A stretch of DNA of 64,000 bases from Prorocentrum cordatum (GCA_963575745.1 CAUYUJ010021063.1:1-64000), one strand, 5' to 3'; counted from the first letter of the stretch, positions 1-12,180 are shown. Program-made: numbers and translations. Notes: generated from the letters alone by a model not told the origin.

Positions 1-275
1 CAACCCACCACCACCACCACCACCACCAAGAGCACCACATAACCACCACCACCACCACAGCCACCACCACCACCACAACCACCACCACAACTCGCCATCA
101 CCACCACCACCACCAAAAACCCACCACCACTACCACCACCACCACCACAATCTACCACACCACCACTACCACCGCCACAACCACCACTACTACCAGCAGC
201 ACAACCCACCACCACCACCACAAACCAACACACCACCATCACCACCACCACCAGCACCACCACAAACCACCGTTG
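1..275. repeat. (CCA)n trinucleotide array
   Basis: An imperfect run of CCA/CAC triplets with occasional A-rich interruptions. It is cut by the left edge of the window. Long reading frames across it are low-complexity and are not genes. The following 275-560 stretch is GC-rich with long G runs and shows no gene. Confidence 0.9.
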
Positions 276-561
276 TCCTCGTCGACGCTCCCCGCCACCG
301 CCGCCCGCCGCCGCAGGCGCCGGCGACGGCCCAGAAATGAAAATCGTCGTCCCCGCCGCCGCCGCCAGCCGCCGCCGACACAAGCGCCGGCCCGAGGAGA
401 GAGGACGCAGAGGGGGGGGGGAGGGGGGAGGGGGGTTCGAAACCGCACCCCCGTCACGGGAGAAGGGGGGGGGGGTTCGAACCCCCTCCCCTCCATCTAG
501 GGGGGTGGGGTCCGGTTTCAAACCCACCCACCTCCTCCAAGCGACCACAGAACGCGCCCTT

Positions 562-1000
562 TCATTCATACATACATACATACATGCATGCAGCTGCAGT
601 ACGTACATAATGCCTGCATGCATGCATGCATGCATGCAAGCCTGAATACATACATACATACATACATACATACATACATACTACATACATCATACATGCA
701 ATGCATGCATGCATGCATGCATGCATGCGGCAATGCATGCATAATACTACATCCATACATACATACATTGGCCTACATTTAGCATACATACATACATACA
801 TACAACCATAACATCATACATACATGCATACAATGCATGCCTGCATCATACATTCATGCATACATGCATGCATACATACATACATACATACATGCATACA
901 TGCATACATGCATACATGCATACATGCATACATGCATACATGCATACATGCATACATGCATACATGCATACGTGCATACGTACATATGTTCATGCAACAG
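562..1000. repeat. (CATA)n / (CATG)n tetranucleotide array
   Basis: Blocks of CATA alternate with blocks of CATG, and from about 895 to 970 they combine into a regular 8-mer, CATGCATA. The CATG blocks are self-complementary. The same type of array returns at 41160-41400. Confidence 0.9.
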
Positions 1001-1244
1001 GTGACACTACCATCACGGCGCAACACAGCAAAACACAATGCAACTCATTCCATGACGCTACACTGTGAAGTTGCCCTGCATTAGTTTACTCGCCTGCGTG
1101 CACGCATAACTACAGACATGCATGCATGGAAGTTAGGCCTCCCGTGTAGGGGGGCGCGCACGCTGTGGGCGCGGATCATCGCCTAATGTTGTGATCAGGG
1201 CTCATTGACGAACAGCTAGGCGGGCTGGGCAAGACATATCTCAA

Positions 1245-1404
1245 GGGGCCCAGGGGCACGCAATGAATACACACAAATCCCAAGATTCCCCACATGTTTC
1301 CGTATTTTCTGGATGTTTGTCTTCCCCCCGCCACGTCCCATCGTTTTCCATCTTTTCATGGGAATCGACGATCAGTTGTGTCTGTGTGTTTTTGCCCCTC
1401 CTGA
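1245..1404 (+). mobile_element. 160-bp dispersed element, copy 1
   Basis: One of three copies in the same orientation (others 12240-12399 and 23715-23873). It opens with an AAG-GGGCCCAGG junction, continues with a TACACACAAAT block, a CTTCCCCCC block and CCCATNTTTTCC-like motifs, and closes with TGTGTCTGTGTG then a T run and CCTGA. No coding potential of its own. Its ends look like splice junctions (AAG at the left, an AG after CCTGA at the right), so it may be an introner-type sequence. Confidence 0.7.
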
Positions 1405-1639
1405 ATAGCTCACGCACGGAGAAGGCATGCAGGGAGAGAGTAGGGCTGGGAGCAGAGAGAGGAGGCAGGGAAGGAGGAAGGGCAGGCTCAGTCAGCATAG
1501 AATCGAGACATCGGATCGAGCCCGCACGTGTGCCGGATCGGGCTACAGCGGCACGGCATCGAACCAGAGTCAGATCGGCTGCGCCAGGACACACGACAGC
1601 GCCGTGCGAGCATCCGGCCGCATCGCGCATCGGATCGTC

Positions 1640-1720
1640 CGAGTATCGAGCCGGCCAGAATCGAGCCGGCTCGGATCGAGACGGATCGGATCGAGCCAAC
1701 TGGAATCATCGGATCGGATC
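1640..1720. repeat. GGATCGAGCC-type short minisatellite
   Basis: Degenerate 10-mers around ATCGGATCGAGCC recur from about 1500, most densely at 1640-1720, just left of the fold-back element at 1723. Confidence 0.6.
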
Positions 1721-1722
1721 TG

Positions 1723-2013
1723 CTGGGATGACCGTCGGGGTTTCTAAGTGGATAGGGGGGTTACAAGTGGATGCCAAGATGGGTTATATCTGGCCCAACC
1801 TGGCTTATAAGTGGGTTACAAGTGTCTTAAGTAGCTTAGGGGGGTTAACGATCCGGGCTAAGTGGGCTCCGCCCACTTAGCGGAGTTATCTAACCCCCTA
1901 AGCCATTCGGGGCGCTTGTAACCCACTTATGAGCCAGGTTGGGCCAGATATAACCCACCTTAGTATCCACGTCAACCCCGCTATCCACTTAGAACCCCCC
2001 ACGGTCATCCCAG
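1723..2013. mobile_element. Fold-back element, family A copy 1
   Basis: Almost the whole 291 bp is one imperfect palindrome. The ends CTGGGATGACCG and CGGTCATCCCAG are exact complements, and matching blocks continue inwards (CTAAGTGGATAG, ACAAGTGGAT, GGGTTATATCTGGCCCAACC, TTAGGGGGGTTA). The centre is a GCTAAGTGGGC...GCCCACTTAGC hairpin. No open reading frame, so it is a non-autonomous MITE-like element. A second copy is at 13184-13485. Confidence 0.85.
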
Positions 2014-2023
2014 TGGAGAAACC

Positions 2024-2170
2024 AGAAAGTACCGGTACCGGTACCGCTACTCCCAAGACCTCTCCTGGGGCGCGTTCTGACCAGGACTTCGAGGTGGATC
2101 CAGCGGTGGCGGCGAGGGCCTCCCGGGGGGCTGAAGAAAGAAGGGGGAAACGGGCGAAGGGTAGCGGGAT
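2024..2170 (+). mobile_element. 150-bp inverted-repeat element, family B, diverged copy
   Basis: This matches the elements at 16083 and 47763: a GTACCGCTAC block, ACCTCTCCTGGGGCGCGTTCTGACCAGG-type core, GGCGGCGAGGGCCTCCC, and a final GGGTAGCGG. The right inverted repeat is degraded. It begins about 10 bp after the right end of the family A element. Confidence 0.65.
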
Positions 2171-2274
2171 CGAGCCGGCATCGAATAAGAGCGATCAGAC
2201 CGAGATGGACCCCCAAGGGCCGTCTCCCTTGTCCACTGTCCCTCCGCCCACTGCCACCAACTCCGAGCTCAGCG

Positions 2275-2482
2275 GAGGGGGACGAGGAGGAGGAAGGAGG
2301 AGGAGGAGGAGGAGGAGGAGGAGGAGGAGGAGAAGGGGGAGGAGGAGGAGGAGGAGGAGGAGGAGGAGGAGGAGGAGCTGGGGGAGGGGGAGGAGGAGGA
2401 GGAGGAGGAGGAGCTGGGGCCGTGGGGGAGGAGGTGGTGGAGGAGGAGGAGGAGGAGGAGGAGGAGGAGGAGGAGGAGCCTC
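2275..2482. repeat. (GGA)n array
   Basis: Near-perfect GGA triplets with short GCT and GGG interruptions. Reading frames of poly-Arg, poly-Glu or poly-Gly across it are artefacts. Confidence 0.9.
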
Positions 2483-2639
2483 CGTCACCACGCCCTTGTC
2501 CCTCCCTCGTCCCGCCTTCCCGCCTGCCCACCTTGCCTCCCCATGTTGCTGCTTGTCTCCCACCTCTTCTTCCTCCTCCTCGTCGTCCTCCTCCTCCTAC
2601 CCGACACACCACCCCCTCCTCATGATTACCCATTTCCCC

Positions 2640-2670
2640 TCCTCCTCATCCTCCTCCTCATCATCATGAG

Positions 2671-2735
<65 letters not shown>

Positions 2736-3350
2736 CAATCACCATCATCATCAGAATCAGCATCATCAGCAGCAGCATCATCATCATCACCATCTTCAGC
2801 TTCATCTTCATCTTCATCTTCATCTTCATCTTCTTCATCATCAGCATCATCAGCATCGGCATCCTCATCATCAGCGGCAGCATCATCATCCTCAGCATCA
2901 TCATCAGCAGCATCATCATCATCATCATCGTCAGCAGTAGCAGCATCATCACCACCGGCAGCATAAAAATCATCAGCATCAGCAGCATCATCCACATTAA
3001 CATCATCAGCAGCAGCAACATCTGAATCACCACCACAATTATCGAATCACCACCACAATTATCACCATCACAAGCATCAGCATCGTCATCATCATTAGCA
3101 GCATCAGCATCATTAGCATCATAATCACCACCATCGACGTAATCATCCACATCAACATCACCGACAGCAGTATCGTCCGTCATCAGCAACAGATCATCAC
3201 CGTCAGCAGCATCATAACCCTCCTCGTCAGCATCAGCATCATCATCACAATCAACAGCACCATGACCATCAGAAACAACATCATCATCACCATCATCACC
3301 ACCATCACCATCATCAGTATCATCCACTCCTCTTCCTTCTCCTACTCCTC

Positions 3351-3381
<31 letters not shown>

Positions 3382-3646
3382 TCTCTCTTTCTCATCACCG
3401 TCATCCTTGCCATTGCCGTCATCATGATCATCATCAGCAGCAGCATCATGATCATCGTCCTCCTCGTCATCATCATCACTATGAGTATCATCAGCATCAT
3501 CAGCAATACCAGCATCAGCAGCATCACCATCATCAGCAGCATCATCACCATCATCAGCATTGTCGTCGTTACCATCATCATCAGCATCATCAGCAGCAGC
3601 ATCATCAGCATCGCCATCGTCATCATCATCAACAGCATCATCATGC

Positions 3647-3711
<65 letters not shown>

Positions 3712-4010
3712 GCCATCATCATCACCATCATCATCACCATCATCATCGCCGTCGTCGCCGTCGCCGCCGCCGCTCGTCGTCGTCGTCGCCGTCGTCGTCG
3801 CCGTTGTCGCCATCATCAGCAGCACCATCATCACCATCAGCACCGTCATCGTCATCCTCACCACCACCACCATCATCACCAGGATCATCGGAATCATCAT
3901 CACTAGCATCATCATCCTCATCAGCAGCATCATGATCATCAGTATCGTCGTCATCATCATCAACATCATCATCAGCATCATCATCGTTATCATCATTAAT
4001 AATATCATCA
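2640..4010. repeat. (CAT)n array, interrupted
   Basis: About 1.4 kb of CAT/ATC triplets with many CAG, CAC and CGT variants. The purest blocks are at about 2665-2735 and 3650-3710. All long reading frames on both strands (poly-Ile, poly-Ser, poly-His, poly-Asp, poly-Met) reflect the triplet. Confidence 0.9.
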
Positions 4011-5300
4011 TTGTCCCTCATCGAAGGCGTGGAGAATCGAGGCCCATATCCCCTCCTGGGCTCCAGCTTGTCGCCCTGGGAGGCCCGTCTGACGGGCATC
4101 ACCTGGGGCTTCTGTGCAGGAGGGGGGGGAGAGACTCCGAAGACGAGAATGAGGGGAGGAAACGGAAGGTCAAGAAACGGGTGGGGGTGGGGGTCACTCT
4201 GGTCACTGACATTAGGGGGAAGGAATAAGGAAAACAAACTCCCGAAGCAGAGCAAGCAGAGTCAAAACAACCACAGAGCGCGAGCAACAGCGCATCCACG
4301 ACCCACGGCCCACGACGACCCCCCCGTCCGACCGAAAAACACAACGACGACGACGACGACGACGACGACGGAGACGAAGTGCGCAGACGATCCGCACCGA
4401 AGCACGGATTCGGGAAAGGGCCCACCCTGCAGGTTCGGTTAAACAGCACATCGTTGAGCGGTGCTGCAGCCTCCCCTGAGCGCAAGGACACTCCGAAGAC
4501 GAGGAGGAGGGGAGGAAACGGAAGGTCAGGAAATAGGAGGGGAAGAGACGAGAGGGGACGGGAGGTGGGCACAGGCAGGTGGAGGGGCGGGGCGGGGAAG
4601 CAAGGGAGGAGGAAGAGGACGGAAGGGAGGGGGCCAGGGAGATCAGGGGAGCGGAGAGGGAAGCGGGGAGGGGACGGACAGGGGAACGGACAGGAGGACA
4701 CCAAAAAAAGTACAGTCAACCAGTACAGTAAGGACGCGCGATAAGGATGCAAGGGCCTTGGACGCCCATTTCGACGCTTTTCGAGCGGGGCGCGGCCAGC
4801 GAAGCTGGCGAAGGATGGACCGAGGAGGCAAGGATGCGGGGTACCCTTGGAAAGGTTGCCCGTCCTTACGATCATGGTTGACCGTAGAAGACGAATGTGT
4901 TGCATCGAACTGTAAAGCGGAAGGGCGCGTGTGCGGCTGTAAAGCCGCTCCGAGAGGGTGCGCGGGAAGGTCGATAAGGGGGCGCGGGAAGGTCGACCTT
5001 GAGCCGGACCGCGGCAGGGGGAGAAGCCCTCCCGCACCTAGCAAGCAGAGGTAACCTAGCGTTCGAATCTGGTGCTCAAGCGGGTTCGCGTGCGTCGCTG
5101 GCAGCCGGGGCGAAAACCGTCCAGACCACCTCCTGAATAGAACAACCTGCCTACACCAAGTAATGATAGCACTGGCAGGCACAGAAGAGGCGGTTCCACT
5201 GACCACCCCCTCAAAAACAGTTGACAGGGCGCAAGGCCTCAGCGGGAACTGCTACTCCATCAACATGGTCGATGGGAGTAGCACTCACTAGCATGCTCTA
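4010..5300. other. Unassigned GC-rich stretch
   Basis: No gene recognised. It holds an (ACG)n run at about 4340-4375 and a local duplication of a CCGAAGACGAG...GGAAACGGAAGGTCA block (about 4135-4190 and 4492-4545). Confidence 0.5.
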
Positions 5301-5660
5301 CTGTCGTCATCGTCATCGACATCGTCATTACCAGGATGATCAATTGAATAGTCGAGCCTCATCATCACCATTATCGTCATCATCACCTTCGCCGTCCTCA
5401 CAATCAGCTTCCCCCAGTACATATTTTTCGCTTCAGCAGCAGCTGCATCACATGATGAGGGCATATCTTTATAAGCATCATCTGCTTCTTCTTCCAGACT
5501 TCATCATCATCATCTTCATCATCATCACAGCTTTCATCACCCTATCACATAATCATCTATCTTCATCTTACATTCTCATCTTCATCAGCATCTTATCATC
5601 AATCTTCATCTTCATCATTTAATGAAGCATATTCATCTTCATGCTTCATTTATCATCATC
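5300..5660. repeat. CAT/TTC-rich triplet region
   Basis: Degenerate CAT, TCT and TTC triplets without a pure core. It lies just beyond the stop codon of the MLO-like gene. Confidence 0.7.
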
Positions 5661-5813
5661 AATCATCTTCATCATCTTCATTCATACTCATCTTGCTTCG
5701 TCTTCGTATTCGTCATCTAGAATCAGTCAGCAGCTATGTCATTTCTGTGAGCTGCTTCACTTCTTGTCACATCGCTGTTGCCTTGCGCGACTTTCATCAG
5801 CAGATGGCAGCAT

Positions 5814-5828
5814 TCATTCTTCATCATC

Positions 5829-5911
<83 letters not shown>

Positions 5912-7721
5912 TTGCATCATCACCAGCATCACCAGCATCGTCATCGTCATAGTCACCGCCATAACCGGTATAATCATCAAACCACTTGTCCTCTTCCTCG
6001 TCCTCCTTCTCCTCCTTAGCATGCTTCAGGATGATGCCGAGGCGGAGGTTGACGAGGAGTAGGACGAGTACGAAAAGGACGCACAGAGGCGCCGTTATCC
6101 ACAGTCCCCTCCTCCTCCTGCTCGCTCCTCCTTGAACCCAGCGCGTCGCCATCCACTTGATCCACGCGAGCTTAAGCACGTTGCAGCACCCCCACAGCAG
6201 CATGGCGACGTTGACGACGAACAGCGGCCAGAAGTACCAAGAGACACGGTACAGGGCCCCAGCCATCGCAATGTTGGTGTTCGGGTCGAGCACGTGAATC
6301 AAGATCGCAGTGCCAACCGAGACGGGGGGCAGCCAAAAGACGGCCAGCTGAGTCGGATTAATCTTCACCAGCTGCTTGAGGTTCTCTGCCGCGACCTCCT
6401 CCATGTACGGCCACAAGCTGAAGTGATAAGGCATTGGCACCCCATCGTCGCGGGCCACCTGCACGAAGCGGTGCCTCACGGTAAGGTACTCGTCATGCCA
6501 GTCGGTGTAACCTTTAAACACCTCTTTGAGAGGGTTGAACCCGCGGTCGCGCACGCGGTCCGCCAGCGCCACAACATGCCTGTCCCAGGTCCCTCTGGCG
6601 CTCCCGGTCGCCAGCAGCGTTTCAGTGAGCACCTCCCGCCGGCACCTTGTGCCCCAGAAGCGGAAGCGTCGCTCGACAAGGAAAATCACCAGGGCACAGG
6701 TGAAGAAGTACAGCAGCGCCACGTAGAAAAACGACATGTGCAGCCTCTCGAACAGGAACACCAATAGGTGAGGGTCCTCGAACTGCCTCTGGCTCAGACG
6801 TGCAACCCAGCCGCTCCCGGACTCCACGTGCAGAGCCTCCAGCACAAGGCCTATGAAGCCTATGCCGGCCATCTCGATCAGCATGGAGCGGATGATCGGC
6901 CGCATCCTCGAGGGGAGCCTGGTCTGCAGCGTCTCGATGCAGCTCTCGAACAGCATGAAGCCCCCCACCAGCGACAGGCTGAGGCACACGCCGTAGACCC
7001 CCGCCTTCAGTGCCAGCTGGTAGTGGCGCCCCTTGGTGGTCCAGCTGACCAGAGTGAGGGTCAGGCAGCTGGCCAAAGAGACGGCCACGGCCACTGGCAG
7101 CGCCGACCTCCCGGGGGACCCCGCCGCCGCCACCGCCCTCGCGCACCGGCGGGGCGCCAGCGGCGGCGGCGGCGGCAGGCCCCAGGTCAGCGCGGCCGCC
7201 CGCCGCGCCCAGCCCGGCGGCCGGCCCGCCCAGCGGCCGCGAGGCCCGCCGCGGCCGCTTGCCGCCCAGGCGCCCCGGCGCCCCGCGCCGCGCCCGCCGC
7301 GTAGGGGGGCAGCGGCTCGGGCGCGCGGCGCGCGCGCCAGGCGCGCGAGCTGGGGCGGCCACACGGCCCCCGCGGCCGCCGCCGCCGGCCGCGAGGGAGT
7401 CCTCCTCCGTCTCTCCTCCTCCTCCTCCTCCTCTCCTCCTCCTCCTCCTACCTCCTCCTCCTCTCCTCCTCCTCCTCCTTCCTCCTCCTCCTCATCCTCC
7501 TCCTCCTCCTCCTCCTCCTTCCTCCCCTCCTTCCTCTCCTCCTCCTCTCCTCCTCCCTCCTCCTCCTCCTCCTCCTCCCCCTCCCCCCCGGGGCAAAGGG
7601 GCGGGGGGGGGGGGCAGACCCCGACATCAAGCGTCTTGACAGCAGCAGGGCGGGTGGGGGGGTCCCTACCTGTCGGCCTCTGGAGGCAGTCGCCGGGCCC
7701 CGGAGCCGTCAGAAGAGGCAC
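5814..7721 (-). CDS. MLO-like seven-transmembrane protein
   Basis: One open frame of 635 codons. MLO proteins are seven-helix membrane proteins first known from plants (mildew susceptibility, calcium-linked signalling) and also found in algae and protists. Residues about 209-565 (bases 6027-7097) carry the MLO pattern: a hydrophobic helix; an E..I.TLQ..L segment leading to a helix with GFIGLVLEAL; an H.S.FYVALLYFF helix; then the hallmark FKGYTDWHDEYLTVRHRFV, matching the family's loop F...DYLTLRHGF, followed by a LWPYMEE...LVKI segment; and three more helices ending near residue 563. The first ~200 codons cross a (CCT)n array (poly-Glu) and a GC-rich Arg/Ala stretch, so the true start or an acceptor site probably lies near 7100-7370. 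From residue ~567 the protein is acidic (KEEKEDEEEDKW) and turns into about 30 Asp encoded by a (GAT)n tract, with TGA right after it. Function beyond the family is unknown. Confidence 0.75.
5822..5935. repeat. (CAT)n tract at the 3' end of the MLO-like gene
   Basis: About 30 nearly pure CAT triplets. On the minus strand they read GAT in the frame of the MLO-like gene and give its poly-Asp tail. Confidence 0.9.
7395..7590. repeat. (CCT)n array
   Basis: CCT/CTC triplets with single-base phase slips. It is open in the MLO-like frame as poly-Glu, but is more likely an intron or leader than protein. Confidence 0.85.
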
Positions 7722-7804
7722 TCGGGATTCAAAACCCGGGCGGTCGGGGGGGTCAGAGAACAGTACACGCTCAAACCTGCAGGAGCGCGTCTTTATTTTC
7801 GGCG

Positions 7805-7969
7805 ATAATGGGCATTATAGGTCGGGGGGAGGGGCCAGGGGGGGGGGTATAATGTAACGCCTCCCCCCCGCCGCGCGCACGGCGGCAGTGCCCGGAACGC
7901 ACGGGGGGGGAAGGGGCGTTACGTTATCGGGGTGGGGGGGGGGGGGGCGGGGGCTATAATGCCCATTAT
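7805..7969. mobile_element. Fold-back element upstream of the MLO-like gene
   Basis: The ends are ATAATGGGCATTATAG and its exact complement CTATAATGCCCATTAT. Further in, GTAACGCC (7854) pairs with GGCGTTAC (7915). Long G runs lie on both arms. No coding capacity. Only one copy seen in the window. Confidence 0.65.
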
Positions 7970-8266
7970 GCCCCAGGCAAGAAAGAAACACGCTCCAGGG
8001 AAGTGTGGGAAGGGCACGGCGGGGCAGGCGCCAAATGTACGGGTGCGAGCCGCCGGACCCCGAGGGGGGCTCCCGTTGGAGCGGGGACCCCCCTCCGACA
8101 GCGCACTCCCAGAGCCCCCCCCCGCTTCGGAATGCCGCCCCGAGGCATCTCGGGGTGTCGCCTGCTCGTGGGTGCCCGCTGCCGGCTCGTGGCACGGCGG
8201 CGGCGTTCCGCGCCCGCGGACTCGGGAGGCCCTCGCCGGCCCCAGGGCCAGACTTAAGGAGCCGAA

Positions 8267-8267
<1 letters not shown>

Positions 8268-8308
<41 letters not shown>

Positions 8309-8382
8309 ATATATATATATATATTCGTATACATATATATATTATATATTATTAATATATATATTATATATTATATACCGAG
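8268..8382. repeat. (CT)n followed by (TA)n
   Basis: About 35 bases of CT then TA/ATT-rich dinucleotides. The flanking 8383-9390 stretch has short direct repeats (for example TGTGTAC and AGTTTCTGAA) but no recognisable gene. Confidence 0.85.
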
Positions 8383-9389
8383 GCGTTTTCCTGCCCCGTA
8401 CTGAAACTCGCACGGGAGAGCGCATCCTCGTGTGTACGGGATCCTGGTGTGTACATCTTTCGCTGCTTCCGCCGGGAAAAACGGGGAAAACGGCATACAC
8501 CACACCATCCCTGCGTCGTCCCCGACCCTGCAGAAGTTCTGGGATTGAAACACAGCCCGCCACTGGTGATGTATATGCTCCAGTTTCTGAATACTCCTTC
8601 TACAAAAACAGATTCCATCTACCAGCTCTAGTTTCTGAAGGGTGCTCTGAATAGTTCTTGTGTGCACTGTACTCCGTGGGTATCAGGCTCCCCACGTCTT
8701 GGACCGTCTGCGAGTGCCCACAAATCCGAGAACGCAGTAAGCACAGAATCAATCAAGTCTGGTGATCCAAACTGATCGCCAAAGGAATCGAATTGGCGGT
8801 CCAAGACCATACATTAATTTTGCTTCGAGCGATCCCCACCGAAACCTTAAGCGTGTGTTCCCGACGGCGCGTGGTCGCCTAAATGGTGGAACGCTGCGCG
8901 CGGGGCCCTGTGGTCTCGGCCAGTGCGGCGGTCGGGCTGGGTGGCGAATTCCAGTGTCTCAAATCCACAAACCCCAGAGCTCATGACGAAAGAAATTCAA
9001 AGAAACCCAAGGCCGACAAAAACAAGCTTCGAAAACGTGCGGTGCGAAACGGATAGAGACCCGCAGTCTGTTGAAAAAGAAAAAGGAAAAGCATCAGTAG
9101 GAGGAGCAGGAAGGAGGAGCAGGCGGACGAAGAAGGAGGAGGAAGAAGAAGAAGAGGGAGGTGAGGCGAACCTCTCCTCTCTGCTTTTCCTCCTCCTCCT
9201 CCTCCTCCCATCACTGCACAACTGCCGTTTCTGGATTCCAGAACGGTTCGACCGTGTTCTATGTAGTCACGCTCTTTCACGGTACGCTCTATTATGTCCT
9301 GTTCTGCTCTCGAGGGCCGGCGTGACGTCTTGACGCCTGTGACGTTAGATGCGTCGTAGGTTACGATGTTCCCCTTACCTTACATGTGT

Positions 9390-11125
9390 CTCTTATGATT
9401 AAATATGTGTTAACATGCTCACCTCTGTCACCATATGATTTCAAATAGTACGGTACGGTATGATCTTCTCTGTGGCACGATGTTATGACATGGTATGATA
9501 TGTCAAAGTATGGTATAGTTTGCCATGTTCCGTGATGCTGTTGGCAGCTCGGCCCAGTATGATAGATTAGGATCTGGTCTAATAGTATATGTTGCTATGC
9601 GCTGCTGTAGTGCTATGATATATTATGTTATGCTGTCAGGATATGGTATGGTATGTTGTGTCAAGGTGTGCTATGTTATGCTCGGTGTCGCTCTGGTATG
9701 TTGTGTTCGGTCGTATAATGTTATGTCATGTTCTGCTCTGGTAGGTTCTGTGATGTTGTGTGTCGACGACTCGGCTTTGTAAAGTATAGTACGATATGCT
9801 CTGCTAGTATGTGTCGCTATACCCTATTGTCGTGTTATGGCATGTACTATGATGCTGTGCCATGATATGATACGCTCTGCCAAGGTATGATGTGTGATGC
9901 TCGGTTATGGCATGTTATGTTGCGTGATGTCGTTTTCTGTTATGTCATGGGATGGTATGGTATGATGTGCGATGGCATGGTATGTTCTACTTTGTCATGG
10001 CATTGCTATGTTATGTTCTGCCGTGGTCTGACATATGTTTGTTCTGCTCTGTCATGTTCTGTTGTGACAGATTGTCTTCTGTCGCGTTCGTCGTCGCGGT
10101 GCCCTGCTGTCCTGGTATGAAATGTTCTGTGATGCTGTGTCATGGTACGACATGTTCTGTCAAGGTATGCTATGTAATGCTCGGTTCTGCTCTGGTATGT
10201 TATGTTCGGTCGTCTTCTGTTCTGGCATGCTCTGTTCTGATATGATATGTGATGTTATGCATGTTGGCGGATCGGCGCGGTATAGTCTAGCATGATATGC
10301 GTTGCTAGTAAGTGTCGCTATGCTCTGCTGTCGTATCATGATATGTTCTGCGATGCTGTGTCATGATGTCCTATGTTATGTCCAAGGTGTGCTATAGTAT
10401 GATCGGGTATGGTATGGTTGTGTGTGGTATGTCGTCTTGTGTTATGTCGTGTGATGTTATGGTATGGTATGTGATGTTACGGTATGATCTACATTACTAT
10501 GTTATGGTATGTCATGTTAAGTCCTGCTCGTGTTCTGTTATGGTGTGTCGTATTGTGTTATGTCGTGGTCGGCGTCGCTATGCTCCGCTGTCGTGCTATG
10601 ATAGGTTATGTGACGCTGTGGCATGATATGATATGTTATGGTATGTCAAGATGTGCTGTGTTATGCTCGGTTATGTCATTTTAAGTTGAGCTGTGTCGTG
10701 TTATGTTCTGGCATGCTCTGCTCTGATATGTGCTGTGATGTTATGGTATGCTCTACTTTGTCATGACATTGCTATGGTATGTTATGTCACGCCAGTCATG
10801 ATCGTGTTATGTTATGTCATGTTATGTTGCGTCATGTTGTCTTATGTCGTGTTCGTCGTCGCTATGCTCTGCTGTCGTGTTACGATATGTTCTGCGACGC
10901 CGTGCCATGATATGATATGGTATGTCATGGTGTGTGATGGTATGTTCGTTTGTGTTATGGTATGTCGTGTTATGTCGTCTTATGTTATGAAATGTTCTGA
11001 GCTGGGCTGTCATGTGATGTTATGTTATGCTCTACGTTGTCATGACATTGGCATCTTATGCTATATCATGTTCTGCCATGCTCTTTTCCGTTCTGTCATG
11101 CTCTGTCATGTCATGTTGTGTTCTG
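9390..11125. repeat. TATGTTATG-type pentamer array
   Basis: About 1.7 kb of degenerate pentamers built on TATGT/TATGC/TCTGC, for example ATGTTATG, TGTCATG and GCTATG. A related but distinct pentamer array is at 41565-42880. Cys/Tyr/Val/Met-rich frames over it are artefacts. Confidence 0.85.
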
Positions 11126-11143
11126 TCGTGATCGTCGAGGGCG

Positions 11144-11279
11144 CGAGGCGGGACACCCGGGACCCGCGGGGATCATCGGGACAATTTGGGGTCTGGCGGC
11201 CGCGTTATGCTGGGTGGGGTTGACCGGGCACGAGGCAGGACACCCGGGACCATCGGGACAACTCGGGGTCTGGCGGCTG
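11144..11279 (+). repeat. Local duplication of a ~55-bp unit
   Basis: GAGGCGGGACACCCGGGACC...GGGGTCTGGCGGC at about 11149-11202 recurs as GAGGCAGGACACCCGGGACC...GGGGTCTGGCGGC at about 11231-11279. Confidence 0.7.
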
Positions 11280-11289
11280 GGGTGGGGTT

Positions 11290-12180
11290 GGCTGGGGGAG
11301 CCGTTCTTGAAATCTAACAACCCCAACCTGTCGGGTGGGGGATAACACTCGTTATGAAAATCTGGCCCTGGGGGAAGAGTCGGGATTTCCAGGGACCCCG
11401 CAGTGAACAAAAAAGCAAGACATCGAATGTCCGGGGAGGGGAGCCCCAAGAGGCATCCTGCAGTCGAGACCGGTTGCACAGAGGACACCCGAGAGGTCAC
11501 GATGCTCTGCCGAGGGCAAGCCTTGTTCCAGGCATGAAGACACGGGGCGCGATAGACAGGACGCAAGGGGAAATACCATGGATTATGTAGGGTCGACCCG
11601 CTACTTGATCAGCCCCGACTGTAGAGCCCTCTTGTGCAACGACCCAGGCAGGCACGGTAGCGGAATGGGCCAGAGGACACCACATAGGGACACCGCGTCC
11701 CCCCCGCCCCCCGCAGCAGACCAGACGAGGCGAAAGCGAGAGAAGGGTGTCTGTATTGACGGGCAGTCCGCGAAGCACTGAGTCCCAAAAAGGTGTCATC
11801 CCTTCGAGGGCCCATGCTTGCTTTGGCGGCGAGACTGGGGGGAAGCAAAAGGGAACAAACCATCGCAAAGGCGGCGGGGCGTCTCAGAAGCCCTCGCGCC
11901 TTCTGAGAAGCCGCCTCTGCCTTCGGAGAAAGCTCAGAAAACTTCTCAGAAGGCTTAGGTCGGGCATGTCCCCCTACAGGCGGATTTTGGACGAAATTTA
12001 AAAAGAATCAAACAATACCCCAACATGATCAAAAATAACAGAAAAATCGTCCCAGGACTATGTTTTGACTATTTTTGAAGATTCCTCCTGGAGAGGGACG
12101 TGCCCGACTTAACCCGAGGCCCTCCGAGCCTTCCGAGAAGGCCTGACCCCTGCTCGGACGCCTGGTGGCTTCTGGGGAGC
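11290..12180. other. Unassigned; short CTTCTCAGAAGGC repeats
   Basis: No gene recognised. At about 11875-11960 and again near 12110-12150 there are CTTCTGAGAAG / CCTTCCGAGAAGGC palindromic motifs. The same motif cluster recurs at about 62255-62400. Confidence 0.45.

Noticed and set aside
430-500. GGTTCGAA motifs resembling a tRNA T-loop
   Set aside because: No matching acceptor, D or anticodon arms; the surroundings are G/C runs.
562-1000. Telomere-like or CRISPR-like array
   Set aside because: The tetranucleotide repeats have no spacers and do not match known telomere units.
2626-4011. Very long open frames (up to 461 codons) on both strands
   Set aside because: They are translations of CAT triplets (poly-Met, poly-Asp, poly-Ile, poly-Ser) with no non-repetitive domain.
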